34,487 nucleotides of DNA from Bacteroides sp. UBA1773 (GTDB lineage: Bacteria; Bacteroidota; Bacteroidia; Bacteroidales; Bacteroidaceae): assembly GCA_002315285.1 (NCBI GenBank), contig DCGR01000049.1, positions 13,121 to 47,607 of the forward strand, read 5' to 3'. The notes beneath the pieces were generated by a model. The model did not search any database. It was given only the letters and a program-made list of their open reading frames with translations, and was not told where the DNA came from. The first letter of the stretch is position 1; each line of letters begins with the position of its first letter. The position numbers and the translations under genes are program-made. Below are positions 14,373 to 23,500 of the stretch, in pieces.

Positions 14373-15641
14373 TCAACCGAAATTGTCAAAACGAATCATG
14401 TCATCTTCAACGCCCAGGCTATGCAGCAAGTCGAGCACAGTCTTCGACATCATTGGAGGGCCACACAGGTAGTATTCCACGTCTTCCGGTGCCTCGTGTT
14501 GCTTCAGGTAGGTATCGCCCATCACCGGAGCCACAAAGCCAGCCGTGTATTTGATTCCCATTCCATCGGCCTTCGGATCCGGACGGTCCAGAGCCAAGTG
14601 GAAGTGGAAGTTCGGATATTCCTTCTCCAACTCCAGGAAATCCTCGAGGAAGAACACTTCGTCGATGGCACGTGCGCCATAGAAATAGTGCATCTGGCGA
14701 TCGCGGGTGTGCAGTGTCTTGAGCATGTGCATGATCTGTGCGCGCAGAGGAGCCATGCCGGCACCACCGCCAACCCAGATCATCTCGCGCTTCGAATCAA
14801 ATTCAGGATGGAACTCACCATAAGGACCGCTCATCTTCACCTTGTCGCCTGGCTTCAAGCTGAAGATGTAGGTCGATGCGATGCCACAAGGCACATTCTG
14901 GAAGCCCACTTCTGGACGTGGCTTGAACGGAGGAGTGGCAATACGGACAGTCAGCGTGATGATGTCACCCTCGTCAGGATAGTTGGCCATGGAGTATGCA
15001 CGGATGGTAGGCTCGGTGTTCTTCTGTTTCAAGGTAAAGATGCCGAACTTCTGCCATGTGGGCACATACAGGTCACCTATCAAGCTCTTGTCCATGTCGC
15101 GATCGTAGTCGATATCGTAAGCAGGGATGGCAATCTGGGCGTATGAGCCAGGAATGAAGTCCATGTGTTCGCCCGGAGGCAGGGCCACCTTGAATTCCTT
15201 GATGAAGGAAGCCACGTTGCGGTTCGAGATGACCGTACACTCCCACTCTTTCACACCCATTACCGATTCAGGCACCTTGATGCCCAAGTCGCCCTTCACC
15301 TTACACTGACAACCCAAACGCCAGTGCTCCTTTTGTTGCTTGCGGGTGAAATGTCCCTTTTCGGAGTCGAGAATTTCTCCACCACCTTCCAGCACCTGAC
15401 ATTTGCACTGTCCACACGAACCTTTTCCGCCACATGCCGAAGGCAGGTAAACACCATTCTGGGCCAACGTGCTCAGCAACGAAGCACCCTGCTCCACCTC
15501 CAACACATTGTCACCATTGATAGTCACTTTGACCTTTCCTGAAGGGGTAAGATATTTTTTGGCCACCAACAGGATAATGACAAGCAAAAGAATAATTCCA
15601 AGGAATACCCCAATGCTGTTCAGTATTAAATTCATATCCAT
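14373..15641 (-). CDS. nqrF: Na+-translocating NADH:quinone reductase subunit F
   Basis: 422 residues. NqrF is the NADH entry subunit: NADH reduces FAD, then a [2Fe-2S] cluster, and electrons pass on toward the Na+-pumping subunits. Domains in order: an N-terminal membrane helix (about 8-27), a plant-type ferredoxin domain with CGGKGSCGQC and the later GC (Cys70, Cys76, Cys79, Cys111), an FAD-binding barrel with RAYSMANYP, and an NADH-binding domain with VGGGAGMAPLRAQIM and YYLCGPPMM. It ends FDNFG as usual. Last gene of nqrABCDEF, 19 bp after nqrE. Confidence 0.97.
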   Translation of the reverse strand: MDMNLILNSIGVFLGIILLLVIILLVAKKYLTPSGKVKVTINGDNVLEVEQGASLLSTLAQNGVYLPSACGGKGSCGQCKCQVLEGGGEILDSEKGHFTRKQQKEHWRLGCQCKVKGDLGIKVPESVMGVKEWECTVISNRNVASFIKEFKVALPPGEHMDFIPGSYAQIAIPAYDIDYDRDMDKSLIGDLYVPTWQKFGIFTLKQKNTEPTIRAYSMANYPDEGDIITLTVRIATPPFKPRPEVGFQNVPCGIASTYIFSLKPGDKVKMSGPYGEFHPEFDSKREMIWVGGGAGMAPLRAQIMHMLKTLHTRDRQMHYFYGARAIDEVFFLEDFLELEKEYPNFHFHLALDRPDPKADGMGIKYTAGFVAPVMGDTYLKQHEAPEDVEYYLCGPPMMSKTVLDLLHSLGVEDDMIRFDNFG

Positions 15642-15660
15642 TGTCTTTATTCCTTTCTTA

Positions 15661-16272
15661 TTAGAGTTTCAAACCAGAGAAGCACATGAATGCCATTGCC
15701 ATCAAGCCAACGGTAATGAACGTGATGCCCAGTCCCTGCAACGGCTTTGGCACATCAGTATAAGCCATTTTCTCACGGATGGCAGCCAGACCCACGATGG
15801 CGAGAAGCCAACCGATACCCGAGCCGAGCGCATACACAAGCGCATCCCAAACGTTGGCGATGGCCTGAGTATTGACCGTCGGATCCATCTGGATGCGCTG
15901 TTGCATGAACAACGATGCACCCATGATGGCACAGTTCACTGCTATCAGAGGCAAGAAAATGCCCAACGACGCATACAATGAAGGACTGAAACGCTCTACA
16001 AACATTTCCACAATCTGCACGATACCTGCAATGATTGCGATGAACAGAATGAACGACAGGTAACTCAGGTCCAAAGGATCGAGCACATGCACTTGCAACA
16101 GATAATCTACAGGCACAGTGATGAGCAACACGAAGGTCACTGCCACGCCCAAGCCCAATGCTGTTTTCACATTCTTTGATACGGCCAGATAAGAACACAT
16201 ACCAAGGAAGAATGCGAAAATCATATTATCCACGAAAATGGATCGTACGAATAAGTTAATCAAATGTTCCAT
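15661..16272 (-). CDS. nqrE: Na+-translocating NADH:quinone reductase subunit E
   Basis: 203 residues, six membrane helices. NqrE and NqrD are inverted-topology homologues (related to RnfA and RnfE) that form a pseudosymmetric pair in the membrane and hold an iron centre between them. The liganding cysteines are present: FFLGMCSYLAVS (Cys26) and AVNCAIMGAS (Cys114). Length and start (MEHLINLFVRSIFVDNM) match the family. It lies 16 bp after nqrD and 19 bp before nqrF, within the operon. Confidence 0.96.
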   Translation of the reverse strand: MEHLINLFVRSIFVDNMIFAFFLGMCSYLAVSKNVKTALGLGVAVTFVLLITVPVDYLLQVHVLDPLDLSYLSFILFIAIIAGIVQIVEMFVERFSPSLYASLGIFLPLIAVNCAIMGASLFMQQRIQMDPTVNTQAIANVWDALVYALGSGIGWLLAIVGLAAIREKMAYTDVPKPLQGLGITFITVGLMAMAFMCFSGLKL

Positions 16273-16288
16273 AAGTATATCTCCTTAA

Positions 16289-16915
16289 TTATTTGTTTTC
16301 CTTGTTAATGGAACGGTGCACCCACAACACACATCCGACGATGATCAACGACATCGCCGGCATGGTCATCATGCCATTGTTCATGTAGCCCCAATCGTAG
16401 AGGCACTGTGGCACTACCTGGAAGCCAAACAGGCAGCCAGAGCCTAACAGCTCACGAACGAAACCTACGATCACCAGCACCATTGCATAACCCACACCAT
16501 TGCCAATACCATCGAGGAACGACTCCCAAGGGCCGTTCATCATGGCAAATGCTTCCAGACGTCCCATCAGGATACAGTTTGTAATGATCAATCCCACATA
16601 CACCGACAGCTGGACACTCACATCGTAAGCGAAAGCCTTCAACACCTGAGCCACGATGGTTACCAAGGCAGCTACGACCACCAACTGTACAATGATACGG
16701 ATTCGGTTGGGAATGGTGTTGCGAATCAATGAAATGACCAGGTTGGAGAATGCCGTGATGATTGTCACGGACAAACCCATTACGATGGCAGGTTTCAACT
16801 GTGAAGTGACAGCCAGTGCCGAGCAAATACCCAACACCTGCACAACGACAGGGTTATTCAGGTTCAGAGGACCTGTCAAAGCCTCTTTATTGGCTTTAGA
16901 AAACAACTTACTCAT
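16289..16915 (-). CDS. nqrD: Na+-translocating NADH:quinone reductase subunit D
   Basis: 208 residues from MSKLFSKANKEALTGPL. An upstream in-frame ATG at 16969 would add 18 residues and overlap nqrC, so it is not chosen; GGAGGAAAGAC precedes the start used. The protein has six membrane helices and the conserved iron-ligand cysteines LGICSALAVTS (Cys31) and ITNCILMGRLEAFA (Cys114), matching those in NqrE. It lies 19 bp after nqrC. Confidence 0.96.
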   Translation of the reverse strand: MSKLFSKANKEALTGPLNLNNPVVVQVLGICSALAVTSQLKPAIVMGLSVTIITAFSNLVISLIRNTIPNRIRIIVQLVVVAALVTIVAQVLKAFAYDVSVQLSVYVGLIITNCILMGRLEAFAMMNGPWESFLDGIGNGVGYAMVLVIVGFVRELLGSGCLFGFQVVPQCLYDWGYMNNGMMTMPAMSLIIVGCVLWVHRSINKENK

Positions 16916-16934
16916 TTGTCTTTCCTCCTTTTCT

Positions 16935-17765
16935 TTAATCATTATTATTAGGTGTATAGGCATCCACATAAAGTTGCAGACCCTCTGTTACCATGGCAGC
17001 CACACCATTCGAGGTAAGTGTGGCGCCCGTAACGCCGTCCACCAGATTCTCGTCACCACCGGCCTTACCGGCTTTTACCACTGTCAGTGCCACCTTCTTG
17101 GCTTCGGCACCAAACACCTTCTTGCCAATGAAACTTTCCTGGAACTTGCGCTCGGCAATGAGTGCGCCCAAGCCGGCAGTCTCGCTTTCGTGCGAGAAAT
17201 AGGTACCGTAAACCGTCTGGAAATCGTCGTTCAGAGCCACATAGCCCCACAAGCCACCCCACAGACCACGTCCGGTCATCGGAATCACATATTTGGTCTC
17301 ACCGTTTTCAAGGGTTGCCACAAACAAGTGCAGGTTGCCGGCCTTCAGTTCACGACCGTACGATGTCTGGAAAGCCCCTTCGTATGGAGTAAGCTTGCCA
17401 TCCTTTATCAGGTTGTCCTTCACGATCTTGTTGAAATCGGCATCCACATTGTTGCTTTCGATGTTGAGTGCCGTGAGAATCTGGTTCTTGGTGTCGCGCT
17501 CCACATTCGCATCCTGTGCCGGTTTCAAGACCGACGAAACGAACGCCAACAGGAATGCCACGATGATTACCATTACAGCTGCATACACAATAGTATAGGT
17601 GTTGCTGTTGGTGTTCAATCCTTTCTTCTTGGGTGCTGGCGCGCCTTCTTCTACGATTTCTTCGAATTCCGAAGCAGGTGCCTGGCACATGGGGCACTTG
17701 GCAGGAGCCGCGTCGCCCTCGTGGATATAACCACATATCTTGCATCTAAATTTCTTTGTAGCCAT
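16935..17765 (-). CDS. nqrC: NqrC fused to an N-terminal rubredoxin-like domain
   Basis: 276 residues. Residues 6-35 are FRCKICGYIHEGDAAPAKC followed by PMCQAPASEFEEI, a rubredoxin-like ribbon of the short type found at the end of rubrerythrins, with four cysteines (8, 11, 24, 27). A Pro/Lys-rich linker leads to one membrane helix (about 56-80) and then the usual periplasmic NqrC domain, with GLGALIAERKFQESFIGK and GVTGATLTS near the end, where Thr251 is the expected covalent FMN site. By NqrC topology the ribbon faces the cytoplasm. Known NqrC proteins such as Vibrio cholerae NqrC lack this domain. The gene is 8 bp after nqrB and in frame throughout, so the fusion is not an artefact of start choice. 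It may add a cytoplasmic redox site or simply bind metal. Confidence 0.93.
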   Translation of the reverse strand: MATKKFRCKICGYIHEGDAAPAKCPMCQAPASEFEEIVEEGAPAPKKKGLNTNSNTYTIVYAAVMVIIVAFLLAFVSSVLKPAQDANVERDTKNQILTALNIESNNVDADFNKIVKDNLIKDGKLTPYEGAFQTSYGRELKAGNLHLFVATLENGETKYVIPMTGRGLWGGLWGYVALNDDFQTVYGTYFSHESETAGLGALIAERKFQESFIGKKVFGAEAKKVALTVVKAGKAGGDENLVDGVTGATLTSNGVAAMVTEGLQLYVDAYTPNNND

Positions 17766-17773
17766 AATCGTAA

Positions 17774-18925
17774 TTATTTAATTGCACGTTTAGCACGACG
17801 GTTGATGTTGCTCTGTACAAAGCAGTAGTCAATGAGTGGTGCAAAGAGGTTCATGAGCAGGATGGCCAACATCATGCCTTCGGGGTATCCCGGATTCATC
17901 ACGCGAACCAGCACGGCAACCACACCAATCAGCAAGCCATAGATGTACTTGCCGCCCTCTGTGCGGGCCGAAGTCACTGGGTCGGTGGCCATGAATACGG
18001 CACCGAAGCAGAATCCACCTACCACCAGATGATCCACAGCAGTAAGCGTGCTCATGCCTGTGGCATGGAACAACTCTCCCATCAGCGCACCACCTACAAA
18101 CACCGAAAGCATCGTCTTCCAACTTGCCACTCCCGTCCACAACAACAGTATGGCACCCAAGGCAATGGCAATCACGCTGGTCTCACCTATCGATCCAGGA
18201 ATAGTTCCTATCACACAATCCAGTACCGATGCCGATGGAGCCATGCCGGCACCCACCTCGCCTAACGGAGTGGCAGCAGTAAATGTGTCGGGCACATTGC
18301 CGCCCAAGCCACAAATCGTGTTTTGCGACACCCAGACGCTGTCATCGCCCGTCATGCACGTAGGATAGCTGAAAAACAGGAACGCACGTGTTATCAGTGC
18401 AGGATTGAAGATGTTCATTCCCGTACCTCCGAAAATCTCCTTGGCAAAGATAACGGCAAAGGCTGTTGCCAAAACCAGGATCCACAGCGGAGTGTTCACC
18501 GGGATAATCATCGGGATGAGCAGACCGGAAACCAGAAAACCCTCATGGATTTCCTCACCCTTCCACTGAGCCACGGTGAACTCAATGCCCAAACCTGTCA
18601 CATAGCTTACGATAATCTTCGGCAATACGGCCAGGAAGCCATACAGCCACATATCAAACCAAGAACCCTCGGTACCAGAAGCCATGAAGTTCTGATAACC
18701 TACATTATACATACCAAACAGCAATGCCGGAACCAAGGCGATGCACACCAAGGACATGATACGCTTGCTGTCGATGGCATCGTGAATGTTCACACCTGTC
18801 CGTCTCGTTTCGTTGGGCACGAACAAGAAAGTCTCGAAACCCTCGAAAACAGAACGAAAAGCATGAAATTTGCCTCCTTCCATGAAGTTCGGCTTTATCT
18901 TATCGACATATTTTCTTAAACTCAT
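17774..18925 (-). CDS. nqrB: Na+-translocating NADH:quinone reductase subunit B
   Basis: 383 residues, about ten membrane helices. NqrB is the large membrane subunit that carries a covalent FMN and riboflavin and forms the Na+ path and part of the quinone site. FMN attachment is expected at the threonine of TFTAATPLGEVGAG; the usual SGAT is here TAAT. Also conserved are GGTGMNIFNPALITRAFLFFSYP and FGAVFMATDPVTSARTEGGK. The start MSLRKYVDKIKPNFMEGGKF fits the family. It lies 107 bp after nqrA, with hairpins between, and 8 bp before nqrC. Confidence 0.96.
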   Translation of the reverse strand: MSLRKYVDKIKPNFMEGGKFHAFRSVFEGFETFLFVPNETRRTGVNIHDAIDSKRIMSLVCIALVPALLFGMYNVGYQNFMASGTEGSWFDMWLYGFLAVLPKIIVSYVTGLGIEFTVAQWKGEEIHEGFLVSGLLIPMIIPVNTPLWILVLATAFAVIFAKEIFGGTGMNIFNPALITRAFLFFSYPTCMTGDDSVWVSQNTICGLGGNVPDTFTAATPLGEVGAGMAPSASVLDCVIGTIPGSIGETSVIAIALGAILLLWTGVASWKTMLSVFVGGALMGELFHATGMSTLTAVDHLVVGGFCFGAVFMATDPVTSARTEGGKYIYGLLIGVVAVLVRVMNPGYPEGMMLAILLMNLFAPLIDYCFVQSNINRRAKRAIK

Positions 18926-18948
18926 CTTTGTAATCGTTTTGAATTATC

Positions 18949-19028
18949 AATTACGAATCCTGGTTCATGAACGATGGGCAGCGAACGGCTTTTCCATCGG
19001 CCCATCCCACAATTCCTGATTCTTAATT
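18949..19028. other. Nested inverted repeats between nqrA and nqrB
   Basis: Outer arms AATTACGAATC (18949-18959) and GATTCTTAATT (19018-19028) pair at 10 of 11 positions. Inside, GATGGGC (18973-18979) and GCCCATC (19000-19006) pair perfectly. This is the only large gap inside the nqr operon. It could be a processing or stabilising structure setting nqrA levels apart from the rest. Confidence 0.4.
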
Positions 19029-19032
19029 ACCA

Positions 19033-20385
19033 TCAAGCGTTTTCTTTTCTCAACATATCCAATCCCTGGCGAATGATGCGTTGCAACTCCACTTTCGAGG
19101 AATCCACAAATTCAGCCACGGCAAAATCCTCTGGAGCCACCTCGTAGATACCCAACGCTTCCATCCGGTCAATATCGCCCGTGATGACAGCCTTTACCAA
19201 ATATCCGGCATAAATGTCCATGGGGAACACCTTGTCGTATTCACCGCTCATGATGATGTGACGCTCGCCACCCTTCACACGTGCATCGAAGGTGTATTCC
19301 TTCTTCTTGCCCAACAGCCAGCTGAAGTAAGAACGGCTCACCGAGAACTGGTTGAAGCGCGGAGCAATCCAGCCAAACAATTCATGGCAGTCATCGCCTT
19401 CAGGAATGACAGTAAGCGTAGTGGCATGGGCCGCAAGGAAGCCATCCTTTGTCGTAACGGCACCTGTCAGCACATTGCCATTGATGTAACGCAACGATTT
19501 GCCTTCGTTCACATTGCCTGCAAACACGTTCGTAAGTTGTGCACCTACAGCCAATTTCACGTAGGATGGAGCTTTAACTTCCGAACCACCCACTGCTACC
19601 GTACGTGTCAGGTCAACCTTGCCGTTGCAGAACAGGCGGCCAATGAAGATTACCTCCTCAGCCCCCACTGTCCACACAATCTCGCCCTTGTTGATCGGGT
19701 TCACGTGGTTGATCTGCACACCCACGTTGCCTGCAGGGTTCGGACCGTCAAACACGTTCACTTCCACATTCTTTGCCTCCGTCAGAGCCTTTGCCTTCTG
19801 CTGTGCGCTCACACCGAGGTAAGTCTTGGCAATCTTCGACAAGGCATCCAGTCCCATCTGAAATTCCTTCTCTTGCCCTTTCAGCACAAACTCAAAGTCC
19901 TGTGCCAAAGGCATCGAGTCGAAAGCCGACACGAAGATGGCCTTCGGAGAAGCGTCAGGATTGGCTGTCACAGCATACGGACGCTCCACAAAGTAAGCGA
20001 ACAAACCAGCCTCGCACAGGATGCCCAACACATCCTTTGCCGACATCCGCAGCAAATCCTGCTTGCCAAATTCTACAAATTCCTGCTGTGCGTCAGCTTC
20101 TACACGTACGCTGAGCACTTTGCGCCGTTCGCCTCTCTCTACAGCCGTTACCGTACCGCTGACAGGAGACACAAACTTCACTTCGGGGTGATTCTTGTCC
20201 ACGAACAAGGCCCCGCCAGCCTTCACCTTTTCACCTTCCTTGACCACCACCTTCGGCGTAACCCCATGAAAATCATCAGGAACAAGTGCATACTGTCCTG
20301 TAGCTTTCACATTGGTCATCTCCTCTGCTGGTTTCCCTTTCAGATTCAGATTCAGGCCTTTGCGTAATTTAATCACATTTGCCAT
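19033..20385 (-). CDS. nqrA: Na+-translocating NADH:quinone reductase subunit A
   Basis: 450 residues from MANVIKLRKGLNLNLKGKP (ATG at 20385; an ATG three codons earlier is possible). NqrA is the cytoplasmic subunit linked to quinone binding, with folds resembling Rnf subunit C. Typical stretches are VVKEGEKVKAGGALFVDKNHPEVKF, DFEFVLKGQEKEFQMGL, INHVNPINKGEIVWTVGAEEVIFIG and FGWIAPRFNQFSVSRSYFSW. Length agrees with the family (about 445-450). First gene of the operon with a -7 box 35 bp upstream. Together the six subunits couple NADH oxidation to Na+ export at the inner membrane. Confidence 0.97.
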   Translation of the reverse strand: MANVIKLRKGLNLNLKGKPAEEMTNVKATGQYALVPDDFHGVTPKVVVKEGEKVKAGGALFVDKNHPEVKFVSPVSGTVTAVERGERRKVLSVRVEADAQQEFVEFGKQDLLRMSAKDVLGILCEAGLFAYFVERPYAVTANPDASPKAIFVSAFDSMPLAQDFEFVLKGQEKEFQMGLDALSKIAKTYLGVSAQQKAKALTEAKNVEVNVFDGPNPAGNVGVQINHVNPINKGEIVWTVGAEEVIFIGRLFCNGKVDLTRTVAVGGSEVKAPSYVKLAVGAQLTNVFAGNVNEGKSLRYINGNVLTGAVTTKDGFLAAHATTLTVIPEGDDCHELFGWIAPRFNQFSVSRSYFSWLLGKKKEYTFDARVKGGERHIIMSGEYDKVFPMDIYAGYLVKAVITGDIDRMEALGIYEVAPEDFAVAEFVDSSKVELQRIIRQGLDMLRKENA

Positions 20386-20420
20386 ATTTAACAATAAAAT
20401 AGTATTTTCCTAATTTTGCG

Positions 20421-20428
20421 CAAAATTA
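20421..20428 (-). promoter_or_regulatory. -7 promoter box of the nqr operon
   Basis: TAATTTTG followed by CGC on the minus strand fits TAnnTTTG, 35 bp before the nqrA ATG. TTTT stands about 20 bp upstream in place of TTTG. The box overlaps the palindrome TTTTGCGCAAAA. Confidence 0.65.
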
Positions 20429-20514
20429 CACAATTTAATCATAATATTAAAACATATCCCCCTAAATGTTTCAATGGCTTTGGCTTTTCCTTCTTCACCG
20501 AATATGTAAACCAA

Positions 20515-20559
20515 AGACAGGCTTTGCGCTGTAACAATGACCATGCGCAAAGCCTGTCT
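20515..20559 (-). terminator. Strong hairpin after the GH2 gene
   Basis: AGACAGGCTTTGCGC and GCGCAAAGCCTGTCT form a perfect 15-bp stem around a 15-base loop, 17 bp after the GH2 stop. On the minus strand TTTGGTTTAC follows, a weak T-run. It resembles the hairpin at 10487-10529 in stem and loop size. Confidence 0.65.
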
Positions 20560-20575
20560 TCATCCATATTCAAAA

Positions 20576-23500
20576 TCATTTCCCCAGTTGTCCTTCCGTA
20601 GGTTCCATGATTGATGGCACTGCATTTGATGAAGCCACCTTGGCTCCACCCACAGCGTTGGCACGACGAATCATGAATCCGAAAGTGGTGGGAACAGCCA
20701 TGATCCGATCCTCCGGCATGGTGCTTGGTCCGCAGCTGTTGCCACCAAGCCCAGTCACACCAGCATCCAAGTGCACGTATGTAGCACCTGTCTCAGGCAA
20801 TTGGTATGGATGCCCCGCCAATAACAGGTCAATGTCTTCGTACGCCTGCACCCCGATGCTCATCTGTGCTTGCTGGGCTATGCTGTTCACGGTAGGCACA
20901 AACATCACACCCTCACCAGTGGCATTGTCGGCAGTCATCGTCAGCCAGCGCACGTCCTCATGGTTGCCGTTTTCCTGTGGCTTGGTGTAGTTGGTCATCA
21001 TGCCGGCCACGGTGTTCTCATACACACCTACAAACGCACAGGTCTTTCGGTCGCGGTAGTTCTCCACGGGCCCACGTCCATAGTATTTCACCTTGTTGAG
21101 GGAAGGATCCAGCTGTAAGGTGTACCCCAACCGTCCGAGCGCAAGCGAGTGCTTGTTGCTGTTCACTACCGAGCAGAAATCGATGCTGCCATCCGGGAAC
21201 ACTGTCCACACCACATTGCTCAGGAATCGGAACAGAGCCGCCTCTTCGGTCTGTTTCAACGAGTTGTGTCCGCTGGCAGTACCACCTTCTATGACCCATT
21301 GGTGGGTAGCCTGACTGTTCACCACCAGCTTCAGTTGCACCGACCCATCGGTCTGCTTCACCACTTCCGATTGCACCACCCTATGTTTCAATCTGTTCAA
21401 TCCATTCTCATACCATGCCTTGTAGCACCATCCATCGTTGTTGGTCAATGCTCGGATAGCATCCAAGCGCGGTCCGCATCCGGCAGGTATGACCGTCTGC
21501 GCACCATAGTTAAGCCTGAAGATGGTACCTTCCTTCATGTCGAACACCACTTCAAAATCCTCACCCGAGACAATCAACATGCTTTCAGCCTGTTTATAAA
21601 CGGTATTCCTACGTGCCTTTTTCACACGCTTTCCATTCAGTTGCAGCTGTTTGTCCATCATCATGTCTTCCGACAAGGCAACACGCTCACCAGCCGTCTG
21701 CAACAGCAGCTGTTCGTCAGCTATCACATACCCCTTCGTTGCCCATGGCACGTCTGCGGCAAGTTTATAGCTTACATTCACAAAGTATTCGGCATCAGCA
21801 TCCAACTGTTCGTTTCTGAAAGGCATCTCTACCCTACTCTTTCCCCGCGGACTCAGCATCACCTTGCCATCGACGGTCTTCAGTGGCACACCATCCTTCA
21901 GCAACACATATTCCACGTCGTAGGCCGCAGGTTCAAAGTAGTTTTTGCCAAACATCTCGATTTCACCGTCATCTGCCCACTTCGTACTTACATACTGATA
22001 CACCTTCTTCACCTCATAATATTGCGGTTTTGGCTGTCGGTCACCGAATATCAGTCCATTCATCACAAACTGTCCGTCGTTAGGCGTGTCACCAAAGTCA
22101 CCACCGTATGCCAGATAGCGTGTTCCATCCTTTGTCCAGTTGTACATCGACTGGTCCACCCAGTCCCAGATGGCACCGCCAATGAAGAAATTGGTCGATT
22201 CCATCGCATCCCAATAGCGTTCAAGGTCACCCACGGCATTACCCATGGAGTGAGCATATTCGTTGATATGATACGGGTATTTCACGTCAGCCTTGCCGGT
22301 AGCCACCTTGCGCACCCAAGGGATGTCGGGGTATTGCCGGCAACCGATATCCGAGATGTCGTTGTTGCGTTCATACTGTATGGGGCGCAGCGTGTCGAAG
22401 GCACGCATAGCCTGATAGGCTGCCTTGAAGTTGTCACCAGGGCCAGCCTCGTTGCCCATGCTCCAGATTACGATCGAAGGATGGTTGTAGTTCTGGTGCA
22501 CCATTTCCATGTTACGCGCCACGTGTGCAGCCTCCCATTCCTTCGGATGCGAAAGCGATTCCGGACCGTAGTAGTACTCATGGCTTTCCACGTTTGCCTC
22601 GTCCATCAGGTAGATGCCGTAACGGTCGCACAGGTAATACCAATATGGATCGTCGGGATAGTGCGAGTCGCGCACATGATTGATGTTGGCACGCTTCATC
22701 AGAAACAAGTCATTCTCCATCATCTCGCGTGTCACGGCATGTCCCACAGAAGGTTCACTCTCATGACGGTTCACACCCTTCAGTTTCACTGGCTTGCCAT
22801 TCACATAGAAATAGCGTCCCGCCAGTCCGAACTCATCATCTTCCGACCGGGTATCCCTGATTCCCACACTGCGGAAACCGGTGTAGGTCGAGAAGGTTTC
22901 CACCAAGTTTCCTTGCTTGTCCTTCAGTTCGCCCACCACCACATAGCGGTATGGAGCCTCTGCCGACCACAACTTTGGCTGTTTCAACACCAGCTCGGCT
23001 TTCACCTCCGTCTCGCCTCCATTGCGGGCAAGCCATTTCACAGGCACAGAACAGCCAGCCTCCGTCTTTGTGTTCTCATCCGAATACAACGTGTTGGCAT
23101 ACAACGTATAGTCAATGTGCAAGTTCTTCACATCCTGTGGAAGCGCATTGCGCAGCAATGCGCTCACCTCAAGCCTTCCCGATTCATTGTCAGGTTGCAC
23201 GAATGGAGTGACCAGCACGTCACGTACCTGCACTTTCGGCTTTGCCTCCAAGGCAACAGTGCGGAAGATACCCGGCAACCGGAACATGTCCTGAGCCTCT
23301 AAAAACGACCCGTCGCTCGAACGATATACCTCCACACTCACACTGTTCTCACCCACCTGCAGGTATGGGGTGATGTTGAACTGTGCCACGTTCCGGCTAT
23401 TCTTCGAGAAACCCACATACTGGCCATTGATCCAGAGGTAGAAAAACGAGTCCACACCATCGAAATTGATGTATATTTCACGGTCGTTCCATGCGGCAGG

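Noticed and set aside
19081..20367. A 428-codon plus-strand frame
   Set aside because: Antisense to nqrA, no recognisable domain, unusual residue composition.
21149..23302. A 717-codon open frame on the plus strand
   Set aside because: It is antisense to the GH2 gene, whose catalytic motifs are intact; composition is His/Leu-rich and without domain signals, typical of a shadow frame.
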